Assembly: GCA_002499015.1 (NCBI GenBank)
Contig: DAJY01000100.1
Location: 10,768 to 48,446 of the forward strand
DNA: 37,679 nucleotides
Source of the DNA: Euryarchaeota archaeon UBA242
Lineage (GTDB): Archaea > Thermoplasmatota > Poseidoniia > Poseidoniales > Poseidoniaceae
Direction: 5' to 3'
Part shown: positions 26,201 to 33,981 of the stretch, in pieces
How positions within the stretch are numbered: position 1 is the first letter of the stretch
Layout: each line of letters starts with the position of its first letter
Program-made: the position numbers and the translations under genes
Notes under the pieces: generated by a model
The model's database searches: none
Told to the model about the DNA's origin: nothing
The model's input: the letters and a program-made list of their open reading frames with translations, nothing else

Positions 26201-26402
26201 CAACTTGTAAATTCGATAATTGTTTAGGAACAAACCATACCCAAACTGGAATTGCAACCGCAAAAGCAATCAAAGCAGGGAACAGATAGCGCATTTGAAT
26301 ATCGCCTGGATTTGCAATAGTTACTGCTTGTACACTAGGTAGAGTAATAATCCCTATTAATGAAAATAAATAGAGAAAACGGGCATGGTTTACTCTCTTC
26401 AT
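23253..26402 (-). CDS. Giant polytopic membrane protein with TPR-like soluble domain
   Basis: 1049 residues from the ATG at 26402 (an in-frame ATG lies at 26426). A signal-like helix (LYLFSLIGIITLPSVQA) and roughly nine further membrane helices fill residues 35-460. A soluble alpha-helical stretch at about 470-780 follows, built of paired helices with TPR-type A/L/A spacing (EEARKVLAQSGGNDDEARMI, ALELALHLVKEEP, ARSIMVELLDSDPHDPRVLAL). Two more membrane helices (about 795-845) and a basic ~190-residue tail rich in Arg-Pro-x-Gly close the protein. The family is not recognised. TPR-like modules usually hold proteins together, so a membrane platform is plausible, but no substrate or partner is visible. 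Confidence 0.78.
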   Translation of the reverse strand: MKRVNHARFLYLFSLIGIITLPSVQAVTIANPGDIQMRYLFPALIAFAVAIPVWVWFVPKQLSNLQVAFEIDDDLYEVHRITNGLSDARNLLRDRSVSIGVGLYMMGMSGVLLLITELLFNADVYYGPNLFLIGILIAIPVIISPWETLNAQLIGKRKKSAIKSRIFRRGFRRVLTLVFLIAATIGTVLFGIKTEGRITPVWLAAAMLTFMAPTIIAYGRIMGASWNMLLINKWRTANGRPNPIDPDKAGFVSRLFSLVLVIFLATMPITALNGIVTVFYILVNEPSNATEVLNYGGIIGHSIYVRIDLISELLFHWQFIKAMPQFLSVYLTMNIAIVGLAFIFELTRNLVLGGQSFGGLFGVTLDTPREIRTEKSAQARQLTFAFAGFSGYTVFLLVLVSYKEFGALMPFTDWLEFEGFDEGMRLLTTWMFIAVGQAIFLLTWLLSIIKFSQLSNLRFDLNPAERREGAVKLEGGGWMRQTVEIAARSEDLDSLIAFQRRSISEDAAIVRHEKARAKMWEMAIRGLWPTAIEEARKVLAQSGGNDDEARMIVATGQIASRRLDAAREALHGLQQPEGYDEPELLAFICEWMDPWHGNVTEDDIWDWENNSCIDHLQMLMGMLRGWKANPPTNNVHNDRLFRVAQLSIVALLRAQRQHDDALELALHLVKEEPVSVRPRIAVALCLVDKGDWHSARSIMVELLDSDPHDPRVLALSFILGQPQDEEELEVALVNSDRNKMKKFINEAPVNSVAALSIKGGMDEAINANILIASHEAVKRGMTPRYSSGVLNIIMHYFVLIPSWLIAGIYVSSLRGEAQGMAVVIALLLFHFGFRRFSKQQRKVVRHRDQRAMVAYAKRMKRNKVIPAIGNLPIGTHLLLSGILVTVNGVVLDVGMPGWLTVRLPKDTEKVVRSKLKRQANLINKSRPPRLQPLGEGWWLKRPKEDGAEIPALERLIGPAAYLGRQQYIERKKGKVARPRGRVSGNPKPVSRVDLNRLEIPSNTIISERKSKHSFSSEPISRIGTLKPTEGIVPQRKNTEHNSDDDVAFL

Positions 26403-26458
26403 GCTCACACCACAAGCATTAGACACATCAACTAATCGCCAACAAAATTACTAATGTA

Positions 26459-27670
26459 TCAACGGTTATTTTGCAAAAAACGTTCAATTCTGTCAAATGC
26501 TTCATTCAATATTTCCTTATTTGGTAGATAGACTATTCGGAAATGACCTTTGCCTAATTGTGGCGAAAAACCACTTCCATGTACGACTAAAACATGTTCT
26601 TGATGCAACAAATCAAGAACAAACTTCTTATCATCTTGGGCCCATTTATCATCAGTTAATTTCACGAACATGTAGAATGCACCGCCAGGTGCCTGAACTT
26701 CTAAGCCATCGATGGCAGCAATTCTTTCGATACAAAGGTCACGTTGGTCAATTACTTTCTGTTTGTATGTATCCATCCAAGTTCTATCACTGACCAATCC
26801 TGCAAGGTATCCAAATTGGGCTGGTGTGGAAGCGCACAGTCTTGAACGAAGCATCCGTTCGATGCCATCCCTCACCAGATTCATTCTTCCCTGAGGGTCA
26901 TGAATTGCCATGTAGCCAATTCTCCAGCCAGGAGCATAGTATACTTTTGAAACCCCATTTAATGAGAATACTGGCACATCATGTGAACGACTGGCTACGC
27001 TTACTTGATGTCCAGTAAAATCCAAACCGTCGTAAATTTCATCAGCTACGACCATACAATTTGGCCATTTGCTTGCAATTGATAATAGTCGGTCTACTTC
27101 ATCAACAGTAGCCACATTTCCGCAAGGATTATTTGGATTAATAATCACCAATAATCGCACAGATTGATTCATCTTTGACTCAATGTCATCAAAATCTATT
27201 TTCCAACCATCATCTTTATCTAATCTATATTCAATCGTTTTAGCACCATATCCCTGAGGGTATGCCATGTATGGTGGATAATGCGGCCCTGGTGCTAAAA
27301 CAACATCTCCTTCCGATAATGTAGCAGCAAAAATTATCTGCAGTGCTTCGGTTACTCCATGACAAACATAGACGTCATCGGCTGAAGCCTTCCACCCTTT
27401 ATTGGATTCATCTTCCGCAATGGCAGTTCTTAATTCTGGTAATCCGTATGAAGGTGAATAGCCATTTATTCCATCTCGCAGTGCCTTAGCGTATGCCTCT
27501 ACCATGTGTTGTGGTGTCGGTAAGCCAGGGTATGCAATCGGGTCACCAATGTTCAATTTGATTATTTCATGACCTTGTGCTTCAAGGATTGTTGCAGGAA
27601 CTACAACATCCCGAATTGCATATTCAATATTGGCAGCACGTGATGCCACTGGTATCTGTTCTACAGCCAT
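26459..27670 (-). CDS. PLP-dependent aminotransferase, AlaA-like (alanine-forming)
   Basis: 403 residues, class I fold. The ATG at 27670 has GGGGTGA 5 nt upstream on the minus strand, while the earlier GTG of the frame is part of that SD. Marks: AIRDVVVPA near the N-terminus, LNIGDP, YSPSYGLPELR, NPNNPCGNV, VADEIYDGL (Asp210 to the PLP nitrogen), SLNGVSKVYYAPGWRIGYM with Schiff-base Lys242, and the carboxylate-binding Arg near the C-terminus. The N-terminal AIRD and SKxYxAPGWRIGY segments resemble AlaA-type glutamate-pyruvate aminotransferases; an aspartate or tyrosine specificity remains possible. It stands between the EVE gene and the giant membrane protein, all on one strand. Confidence 0.9.
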   Translation of the reverse strand: MAVEQIPVASRAANIEYAIRDVVVPATILEAQGHEIIKLNIGDPIAYPGLPTPQHMVEAYAKALRDGINGYSPSYGLPELRTAIAEDESNKGWKASADDVYVCHGVTEALQIIFAATLSEGDVVLAPGPHYPPYMAYPQGYGAKTIEYRLDKDDGWKIDFDDIESKMNQSVRLLVIINPNNPCGNVATVDEVDRLLSIASKWPNCMVVADEIYDGLDFTGHQVSVASRSHDVPVFSLNGVSKVYYAPGWRIGYMAIHDPQGRMNLVRDGIERMLRSRLCASTPAQFGYLAGLVSDRTWMDTYKQKVIDQRDLCIERIAAIDGLEVQAPGGAFYMFVKLTDDKWAQDDKKFVLDLLHQEHVLVVHGSGFSPQLGKGHFRIVYLPNKEILNEAFDRIERFLQNNR

Positions 27671-27679
27671 GATATTCAC

Positions 27680-27700
27680 CCCACTATCATCCCACTATCA
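27680..27700 (-). repeat. Short tandem direct repeat in the aminotransferase leader
   Basis: The minus strand has GATAGTGGG twice, 2 nt apart, immediately before the SD of the aminotransferase gene. The spacing is one helical turn (11 nt), which suits a protein-binding site, but chance cannot be excluded. Confidence 0.35.
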
Positions 27701-27708
27701 AACTTAAC

Positions 27709-28185
27709 CTACAAATCATTTCTTGACATTCCAACCATATCTAATATTGCATCAAAATGAACTTCTTCAACCGGTTGAACGGATAGTCGCTGCCCTTTTC
27801 TAATCAACAACATGCCCTCGCAACGGTCATTCTCTCTTATTGAAGCAAGCGAAATGATACTAGGCAATTCACAAACTGGTTCAATATCGACCATTATCCA
27901 ACGAGGTTTTTGTTTAGAAGATTTTTCATCAAAATATTTACTGTTGCGGTCCCATGAAGTATGGTCTGGATAACCTTCTCGGCTGATCTTAGCAACCGCT
28001 GCTACATGAGGTGGTTTTGTATTGGAGTGGTAGTACAAAACTAAGTCTCCGGACTTCATATCATCTCGCATAATATTTCTTGCTTGATAATTTCTAACTC
28101 CATCCCAATGAGTTGAACCATCTTCTACAAGTTGTGAATATGGGTATACATCAGGCTCTGATTTCATCAACCAATAGTTTGCCAT
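27709..28185 (-). CDS. EVE-domain protein
   Basis: 158 residues, essentially one EVE domain (PUA-like fold, the thymocyte nuclear protein 1 family). Signatures: YWLMKSEPDVYPYSQL at the start, WDGVRNYQARN near 28-38, GDLVLYYHSN, a conserved VAAVAKISREGYPDHTSWD segment, and WIMVDIEPV. Known EVE domains bind modified nucleotides in DNA or RNA; in prokaryotes they occur with restriction systems but also as stand-alone conserved housekeeping proteins. No nuclease or defence gene lies nearby, so the stand-alone type is likelier. The gene sits 57 nt downstream of the RND exporter gene. Confidence 0.9.
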   Translation of the reverse strand: MANYWLMKSEPDVYPYSQLVEDGSTHWDGVRNYQARNIMRDDMKSGDLVLYYHSNTKPPHVAAVAKISREGYPDHTSWDRNSKYFDEKSSKQKPRWIMVDIEPVCELPSIISLASIRENDRCEGMLLIRKGQRLSVQPVEEVHFDAILDMVGMSRNDL

Positions 28186-28242
28186 GAAGCATTTGAAGAA
28201 GTGGCACTCTATGACTATTACTAGATATGCAAAATAATTATT

Positions 28243-31200
28243 TCACCACGAGTCAACAACATCATCAACTAAAGCAGCATCTAAAACATCAATTTCATTT
28301 CTTTTACCAACAGACCCTAATCCAAGTTTCTTGGCCATACTAGAAGGTCCTCCAACAGAACCAATTCCTATTTTTTCTAAGGTTACGAAAATCGCAGGTA
28401 GCAATATTAGTGCCGATGCTGCTGCGACCCATAACAAAATGATAATGACGTTAATGAAAGGTTGAATTGCGGGTATGGGTATGCTCTTTGCAGTAATTAG
28501 TCCAAGTGATGTCACGGTGGCTGCTTCAAATAGTGACATCCCGGTACCAATAGCAGCTGTTTTGATTGCAGGTATTCCACCACCCAATTCCTTTATCCGA
28601 TTGGCAATGTGAATTGAAAAGTCGACACCAACTCCAACTAAAATAGAGCCTATCATCACAGTTACAAGAGATAGAGACACGTCCAATTGCCACATGAATA
28701 GCCACTGTAAAGCAACAGTTGCAATAACTGGAGAAGTTGTCCAAAGCGAAAATCTAATATCTTTGAAAACTATTGCCAATGTGATTAATGTCAAAATAAT
28801 TGCGAATCCTAAAGAAGTCCATTGTGAACCAACAATTAACTCATTTACTTCGATTACAGTTGCTGCAACTCCAGTCAAATCTTCCGCAGATTCACCATGG
28901 GCACCGCTAAAAGATTCGGTGTGAGCATTTACCGCATCTACATATTCAGAGGTTTGAGCAACTGGAACAAAGGGCATATCAACAAAGATTAATGTTCTAT
29001 CGAAATCTTCATTAACGAAAATTTCTCTTGTCTCTTCAGTAATTGATGCATAAAATACATCCAGCAAAAAGATTTGACTCTGCTTTGTTCCAGGTAGGCC
29101 ATAATCTTCAGGAGTCATCAATAAATCCCAGAATGAAGCTCCTCCTGTCACTTCACGATCTAACAACACTTGGGCTGTATCTTTGATGTCTTCAGGAAGT
29201 GGAGTATTAGCAATAAAGTCGGACAACTGTGAACCAGAAACTTTCAATTCTAAACCAGTAGATTTCATCAAGAACACAATTGAAACTGCTGATGTATTTT
29301 CGATTCCGTTTAATTTACCTTCAAGTGCATCGATAATATCTAAATTACTTGCGGGATCATCATTTGCCGGATCACCATCGTTGATATCTCCACTAACATT
29401 TGCATGAATCAAAATCATACCTATTTGCCCAGCCTCAAACTCTTCACTGTATTGGATCATTTTTTGTACTGACAATTCTGTTTCTGGTGCCATGCCTAGA
29501 AGATCAATATCCTCTCTAACATTTTGCTGGCCTACAGTCGCAGAAAAGAGAATCAGAATTAAGAATACCGTAATAACTGGAACATTATATTTTACGGGAA
29601 GTTCCACTACTTTTTCAAATACCTTTAACGGAGGATGCTTTGGTTTTATTAAATCTAATAATAAAGTAAGATTAGGGACCATAAACATAGTCAAAATATA
29701 GACTATAACTATACCTCCTGACAATGCAATACCAACTGTTTGAATCGGTGCCATTGGAGTGAAAACTAATGAAATAAAACCAATAACAGTAGTTACTGCT
29801 GATAAAAATACTGCTTTTCCTGTAGAACTTAGAGAAGCCTTCATTTTTTCATGTTTCGTCCCCTCTTCTTCTGCATAGCGATTGGTAATGTGCAAGCCGT
29901 ATGAGACTCCTAGCGCGAGAAGAATTGGCCCGACAATAATCACCGTCATCGTCACTTCATAATTGGTCCAACCAATTATCCCCAATGTCCAAAATACCGA
30001 ACACAGAGTCGGAAGTCCTGCAATAATAACCACTTTAATTCCTTGAAGAGGACGTATTCCATTCAACCCACCTTGGAGTATATCGGAATGGAATAAGAAT
30101 AAACCTAATGCAACTAAGACACAAGCATTAGGGAATATGTCCCAGAATAAGACGAATGAAAACTCGGTTACTGCATTGGTGATTGGTACTGCTCCAGTTA
30201 GAGTCATTGTTAACCCAAGAGAATCCCATGTGCACATTTCACCATTGGCTGGAGCCCCATTCTCGTCAAATTCGCATGCCCTTTCAGACGTTGAAATATT
30301 ATCAAGTGTTTTCTGAGTGCTTTCTATAATGTCCTTTGCAGTTTTCCCTTCTTCATCTGAAACTATAACTGCAACTGCCATAATCGCCCTATCCAATTTG
30401 CCATCTGGGCCTCCATCCTCCGCACCCTTTACATCTCTAGCCAATTTATCTAAACCAGGCGATGCGCTTCCATCATCTTCATACATTTCTTGAACGATTA
30501 AATCGATAGTTTGCTGTGAAGGGATCTCATAACCGCCACCAATAGTTGTGTCGGTTAGTGCTAACGCTTCGTTAAGTTGGCTAGCAGCAAGGGCACTAGC
30601 ACAATCGTCTTGACCAGATAAGCAGCCGAGTTGTCCTAATTCGGTTACAACCGCTTCTCTAACCCTAGGTACACTTGAATTTACTTCTTTAAGAACCGTT
30701 GAAAGTGATAAAATGTAGATTACTTGGTCATCAACTGAATTAGAAAGATACGGATTTAGGATATTTTCAACATATGAAATTTCTTGCAATATTCGTTTAT
30801 CAGTAATATTTCTATCACTATCTTCGTCTAATTCGATATAGACTACCATTACATTTGTACTCCAGTCTTCCTCAATCAATTCAATAAGTTCGCCTACATG
30901 ACTACCTTCTGGGAGATAGACCTCCATATCTCCGTTAACATTCAATGCTGATTTATCCGGATCATCATCAAATCTCGTACCATCAAGGAACCCAGATTGA
31001 GTGACGAAGAAACTAGTTATGAAAAGAAAAATAAATATTGTTGCGATGGGAAATTTGGTGATTGCTCCTGTAGCACCATTCTTTTGCCACTCTCTCTTGA
31101 TGCGGTCTGGTGCCTCTAATACTGCACCTAATACTACTTTCGTATCAAACTCTTTGACCCTCTTTCCTAAGTTAGAAGCACTGGATTGGAGTTTACTTTT

Positions 31201-31272
31201 GCTATAATCTGCAATCGCCTCCAGACGCTCGCCTACGGAGGTTTCGTCGTCATTAATTTTACCTCTTGACAC
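28243..31272 (-). CDS. RND-superfamily exporter (MMPL/HAE3-like)
   Basis: 1009 residues with the RND duplication. There is a cytoplasmic N-terminal region of about 70 residues, TM1 (FPIATIFIFLFITSFFVTQSG), an extracytoplasmic loop of ~280 residues, and five helices to about 545. TM7 (VPVITVFLILILFSATVGQ), a second ~220-residue loop and five further helices complete the pattern. Conserved RND/SSD stretches are LGVSYGLHITNRYAEE and its counterpart VGVGVDFSIHIANRIKE, where the small polar residues of TM4/TM10 lie. Such exporters use ion gradients to move lipids or hydrophobic compounds. No periplasmic adaptor or outer-membrane partner is present, as expected in an archaeon. A lipid substrate is inferred only from the family. 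Confidence 0.9.
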   Translation of the reverse strand: MSRGKINDDETSVGERLEAIADYSKSKLQSSASNLGKRVKEFDTKVVLGAVLEAPDRIKREWQKNGATGAITKFPIATIFIFLFITSFFVTQSGFLDGTRFDDDPDKSALNVNGDMEVYLPEGSHVGELIELIEEDWSTNVMVVYIELDEDSDRNITDKRILQEISYVENILNPYLSNSVDDQVIYILSLSTVLKEVNSSVPRVREAVVTELGQLGCLSGQDDCASALAASQLNEALALTDTTIGGGYEIPSQQTIDLIVQEMYEDDGSASPGLDKLARDVKGAEDGGPDGKLDRAIMAVAVIVSDEEGKTAKDIIESTQKTLDNISTSERACEFDENGAPANGEMCTWDSLGLTMTLTGAVPITNAVTEFSFVLFWDIFPNACVLVALGLFLFHSDILQGGLNGIRPLQGIKVVIIAGLPTLCSVFWTLGIIGWTNYEVTMTVIIVGPILLALGVSYGLHITNRYAEEEGTKHEKMKASLSSTGKAVFLSAVTTVIGFISLVFTPMAPIQTVGIALSGGIVIVYILTMFMVPNLTLLLDLIKPKHPPLKVFEKVVELPVKYNVPVITVFLILILFSATVGQQNVREDIDLLGMAPETELSVQKMIQYSEEFEAGQIGMILIHANVSGDINDGDPANDDPASNLDIIDALEGKLNGIENTSAVSIVFLMKSTGLELKVSGSQLSDFIANTPLPEDIKDTAQVLLDREVTGGASFWDLLMTPEDYGLPGTKQSQIFLLDVFYASITEETREIFVNEDFDRTLIFVDMPFVPVAQTSEYVDAVNAHTESFSGAHGESAEDLTGVAATVIEVNELIVGSQWTSLGFAIILTLITLAIVFKDIRFSLWTTSPVIATVALQWLFMWQLDVSLSLVTVMIGSILVGVGVDFSIHIANRIKELGGGIPAIKTAAIGTGMSLFEAATVTSLGLITAKSIPIPAIQPFINVIIILLWVAAASALILLPAIFVTLEKIGIGSVGGPSSMAKKLGLGSVGKRNEIDVLDAALVDDVVDSW

Positions 31273-31306
31273 ACTAACAACCCCCTTATGTTCTCACTGA
31301 GACGCA

Positions 31307-31323
31307 ATGCCTTTGAAAGGTAT
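31307..31323. promoter_or_regulatory. Imperfect palindrome between the divergent exporter and valS genes
   Basis: ATGCCTTT-G-AAAGGTAT has 8-nt arms with one mismatch. It lies 35 nt before the exporter start and about 60 nt before a valS TATA-like box (ATATATTTTA, 31381-31390), a reasonable place for a shared operator. Confidence 0.35.
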
Positions 31324-31380
31324 GCCTACTAATGTTTACAAAATCCACTGTTTTGAGTAGATTTATTTTTTGCCGGAACA

Positions 31381-31390
31381 ATATATTTTA
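31381..31390 (+). promoter_or_regulatory. TATA-like box of valS
   Basis: ATATATTTTA is the best archaeal TATA match in the divergent region. A start about 25 nt downstream would give a leader of roughly 65-70 nt before the ATG at 31479, long for an archaeal mRNA. Confidence 0.45.
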
Positions 31391-31478
31391 CTTGATTTTA
31401 GGGAGAGGTTCAAAGGTGACTTGCTTGAGCGCCGCATGGAGTCGTACTGTTAACTTGTGCGCAGCCGAGGTGATGCCA

Positions 31479-33971
31479 ATGCCAGCCCCTACATTACCGG
31501 AAAAAAGATGGTCTGTCGACCTAGAAAAGAAAATCCAAGAAGCTCATTCTGAAAATGAGCAAGAATACAGCGCAAGGTATGGATTTAATCCGGATAGTGG
31601 TAAGGAAATTTTTGTCATTGATACTCCACCACCGTATCCCTCTGGAACTTGGCATATTGGTGCAGTTGCACAATATTCAATGATCGATGTTATCGCCCGC
31701 TCGCAGCGCTTGCTTGGAAAGGAAGTTTATTTCCCATGGGGAGTTGACCGTAATGGAATTAACATTGAATTCGTTGTTGAAAAGAATACAAAAAGAAAAA
31801 TGAAAACTTATGATCGAGAGGAATTCCTTTCACTTTGTAAGGAGACTATTGAGGAATTTACACAAGCGATGAGAAATACTGCAAAGCGTGTGGGATTATC
31901 CTGTGACTTTAGCAAAGAATACCTTACTGACTCTCCGCAATATCGTCAGGTTACACAAGCTATTTTCGTAGAACTATTCAAGAAAGGAGAAATTATTGAA
32001 GATCTTAGACCTAATATTTACGACCCTGTTGAAGGGACTACTATTGCAGAGGCAGAGGTTGAAAGATTATCTAGAAAGACTAAGTTAGTTGATATCAAAT
32101 GGTATACAGAGGATGGAATTGAAGTAATAATTTCAACTACAAGACCAGAATTAATTTGTGCTTGTGGAATTGTTGTAGTCCATCCAGACGATGAAAGATA
32201 TAGAGATTTAGTGGGTAAAAAAATAATCTTACCAGTTCCAGTTAGCGGAAGGGAAACAAGTGTCGAAATCAAAACACATACATCTGTTAAATCTGATTTC
32301 GGTTCAGGTGTATTGATGGTATGTTCATTCGGAGACCAAAACGATGTTGCAATTTTTAGAGATATGGGATTAACTCCGTTTAGAGCGATTGATTTGGATG
32401 GTTGTATGACCAGTATTGCAGGGCCTTGGAATGGGAATAAAGTAATAGAGGCACGCAAGGCAGTGATTGAATATTTAGAAGAAAATGATAAAATTCATGA
32501 TATCGTTGAACGTGACCAAGAGATACCTGTTTCCGAGAGAGGTAAAAATCCTGTTGAAACAATTTTGCTAAAAGAATGGTATGTCCGTCAAACTCACATT
32601 CAAGATAGGATGAAGGAGCATATTGAAGAAATTAAATTCCATCCAGTTAGAAATAAACAATTTTTGATAGATTGGATGAATAATATCAGTATTGATTGGC
32701 CTATTTCACGAAGAAGATGGTATCATACAGAAATCCCAATATGGTATTCACAAGATGAAACTAAAGTCATAGTCCCTCCGAGTGGAACATATGTTCAACC
32801 TTGGAAGGATTCTCCACCGGTTGACAGCAGAGTGTTAGATCGGGAAACTCGTGAAGACATAGGTTCCTATCAACAATTGAAACAGAGTCTTGGAGAGATT
32901 AGTGGAGAGGAAAAGGTGTTTGATACATGGATGGATTCTTCCAACTCCAATCTCTTCGTCAGTGGATATCTAAATCACCCTGAAATATTTGAGAAGGCAT
33001 TCCCTACTGCTCTAAGACCACAAGGAAAAGAAATCGTTCGAACATGGCTCTACTATACTTTGTTGAAATCAACACTACTATTGGATAAACCTGGTTTTAA
33101 TCATGTTTGGATTGATGGTTTAGGAATGGATCCATGGGGTCGTAAAATGAGTAAATCACTTGGTAATGGTATAGATGCTGATTCAGTTTTAGAATGTGGA
33201 GCAGGTGGTAAAACAGGTTCTTGGAAGGTTAAAGGTCCAGATAAGACCGTTAGTTTACGAGCAAATAAAATCGGTTCCGAATGTTTCCGATTATGGAAGG
33301 CCTGTGATGCTCAAGTTGGTGATGATTTCCATATCAATCCTGAAGAAATTGAAAAGAAGTATTACGGAGTCTTGACCAAGGTATTCAATGTTGCAAGGTT
33401 TGCTTCGATGTTCCCTTGTCCTGAAGATTTAGATACTACTCCTACTGATTTAGCAATAGAGGATAAATGGATTATAGCTGAGTTCCAAAACACAATGTCA
33501 ATCGTTGAAAAATCATGGCACGATCTTGACATTTATACTGCAACTCAAGCATTGAAATCATTCGCTACCGGTGTACTGCCAAGTCATTGGCTAGAGATGG
33601 TAAAGACTCGATTATATGATGAAGATACTGCTGCTGCATGGACAATTCACCGAATTGTTAGAGATTTCCTTAGCGCATTCTCGCCGATATGCCCGTTCTT
33701 CTCACACCACATATCCCTAACAATTTATTCAAAGTCTGCTGTTGATGTCGATTCGTTCCCAAGTAATATTGTTGATGAATTAGCGGTTGATATGGAACAA
33801 GGTGATGATTTGAGAAAACTGACAAGTTCTATTCAAGAATTTAATTCTTCAACTTGGAACGGCAAGAAAGAGGCAGGAATCTCTCTAAACAAACCTATTA
33901 GTGGAATTTCAATTCCTGCTGAACTAAGTGAATTCACAACGATATTGACCAGTATGCATTCACTTGAATGA
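31479..33971 (+). CDS. valS: Valine--tRNA ligase (archaeal type)
   Basis: Charges tRNA-Val. The frame opens at 31332, but the ATG at 31479 has GAGGTG 6 nt upstream (31467-31472) and gives 830 residues; an ATG at 31473 is also possible. Class I signatures: DTPPPYPSGTWHIGA, with HIGA (59-62) where most enzymes have HIGH or HIGN, and an intact KMSKS at 556-560. FPWGVDRNGINIE and the editing domain (STTRPELICACG, DFGSGVLMVCSFGDQND) point to ValRS rather than IleRS or LeuRS. WISRRRW-type segments (DWPISRRRWYHTEIPIW) and DTWMDSSNS are standard. The C-terminal coiled coil of bacterial ValRS is absent. The gene converges on dinB with 10 nt between stops. Confidence 0.92.
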   Translation: MPAPTLPEKRWSVDLEKKIQEAHSENEQEYSARYGFNPDSGKEIFVIDTPPPYPSGTWHIGAVAQYSMIDVIARSQRLLGKEVYFPWGVDRNGINIEFVVEKNTKRKMKTYDREEFLSLCKETIEEFTQAMRNTAKRVGLSCDFSKEYLTDSPQYRQVTQAIFVELFKKGEIIEDLRPNIYDPVEGTTIAEAEVERLSRKTKLVDIKWYTEDGIEVIISTTRPELICACGIVVVHPDDERYRDLVGKKIILPVPVSGRETSVEIKTHTSVKSDFGSGVLMVCSFGDQNDVAIFRDMGLTPFRAIDLDGCMTSIAGPWNGNKVIEARKAVIEYLEENDKIHDIVERDQEIPVSERGKNPVETILLKEWYVRQTHIQDRMKEHIEEIKFHPVRNKQFLIDWMNNISIDWPISRRRWYHTEIPIWYSQDETKVIVPPSGTYVQPWKDSPPVDSRVLDRETREDIGSYQQLKQSLGEISGEEKVFDTWMDSSNSNLFVSGYLNHPEIFEKAFPTALRPQGKEIVRTWLYYTLLKSTLLLDKPGFNHVWIDGLGMDPWGRKMSKSLGNGIDADSVLECGAGGKTGSWKVKGPDKTVSLRANKIGSECFRLWKACDAQVGDDFHINPEEIEKKYYGVLTKVFNVARFASMFPCPEDLDTTPTDLAIEDKWIIAEFQNTMSIVEKSWHDLDIYTATQALKSFATGVLPSHWLEMVKTRLYDEDTAAAWTIHRIVRDFLSAFSPICPFFSHHISLTIYSKSAVDVDSFPSNIVDELAVDMEQGDDLRKLTSSIQEFNSSTWNGKKEAGISLNKPISGISIPAELSEFTTILTSMHSLE

Positions 33972-33981
33972 ATTATATATT

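Noticed and set aside
27709..28185. EVE domain as part of a modification-dependent restriction system
   Set aside because: No nuclease, methylase or helicase gene is adjacent; neighbours are an aminotransferase and an exporter.
31391..31478. Possible tRNA-like element (GGTTCAAAG resembles a T-loop) before valS
   Set aside because: No acceptor, D or anticodon stems can be drawn around it.
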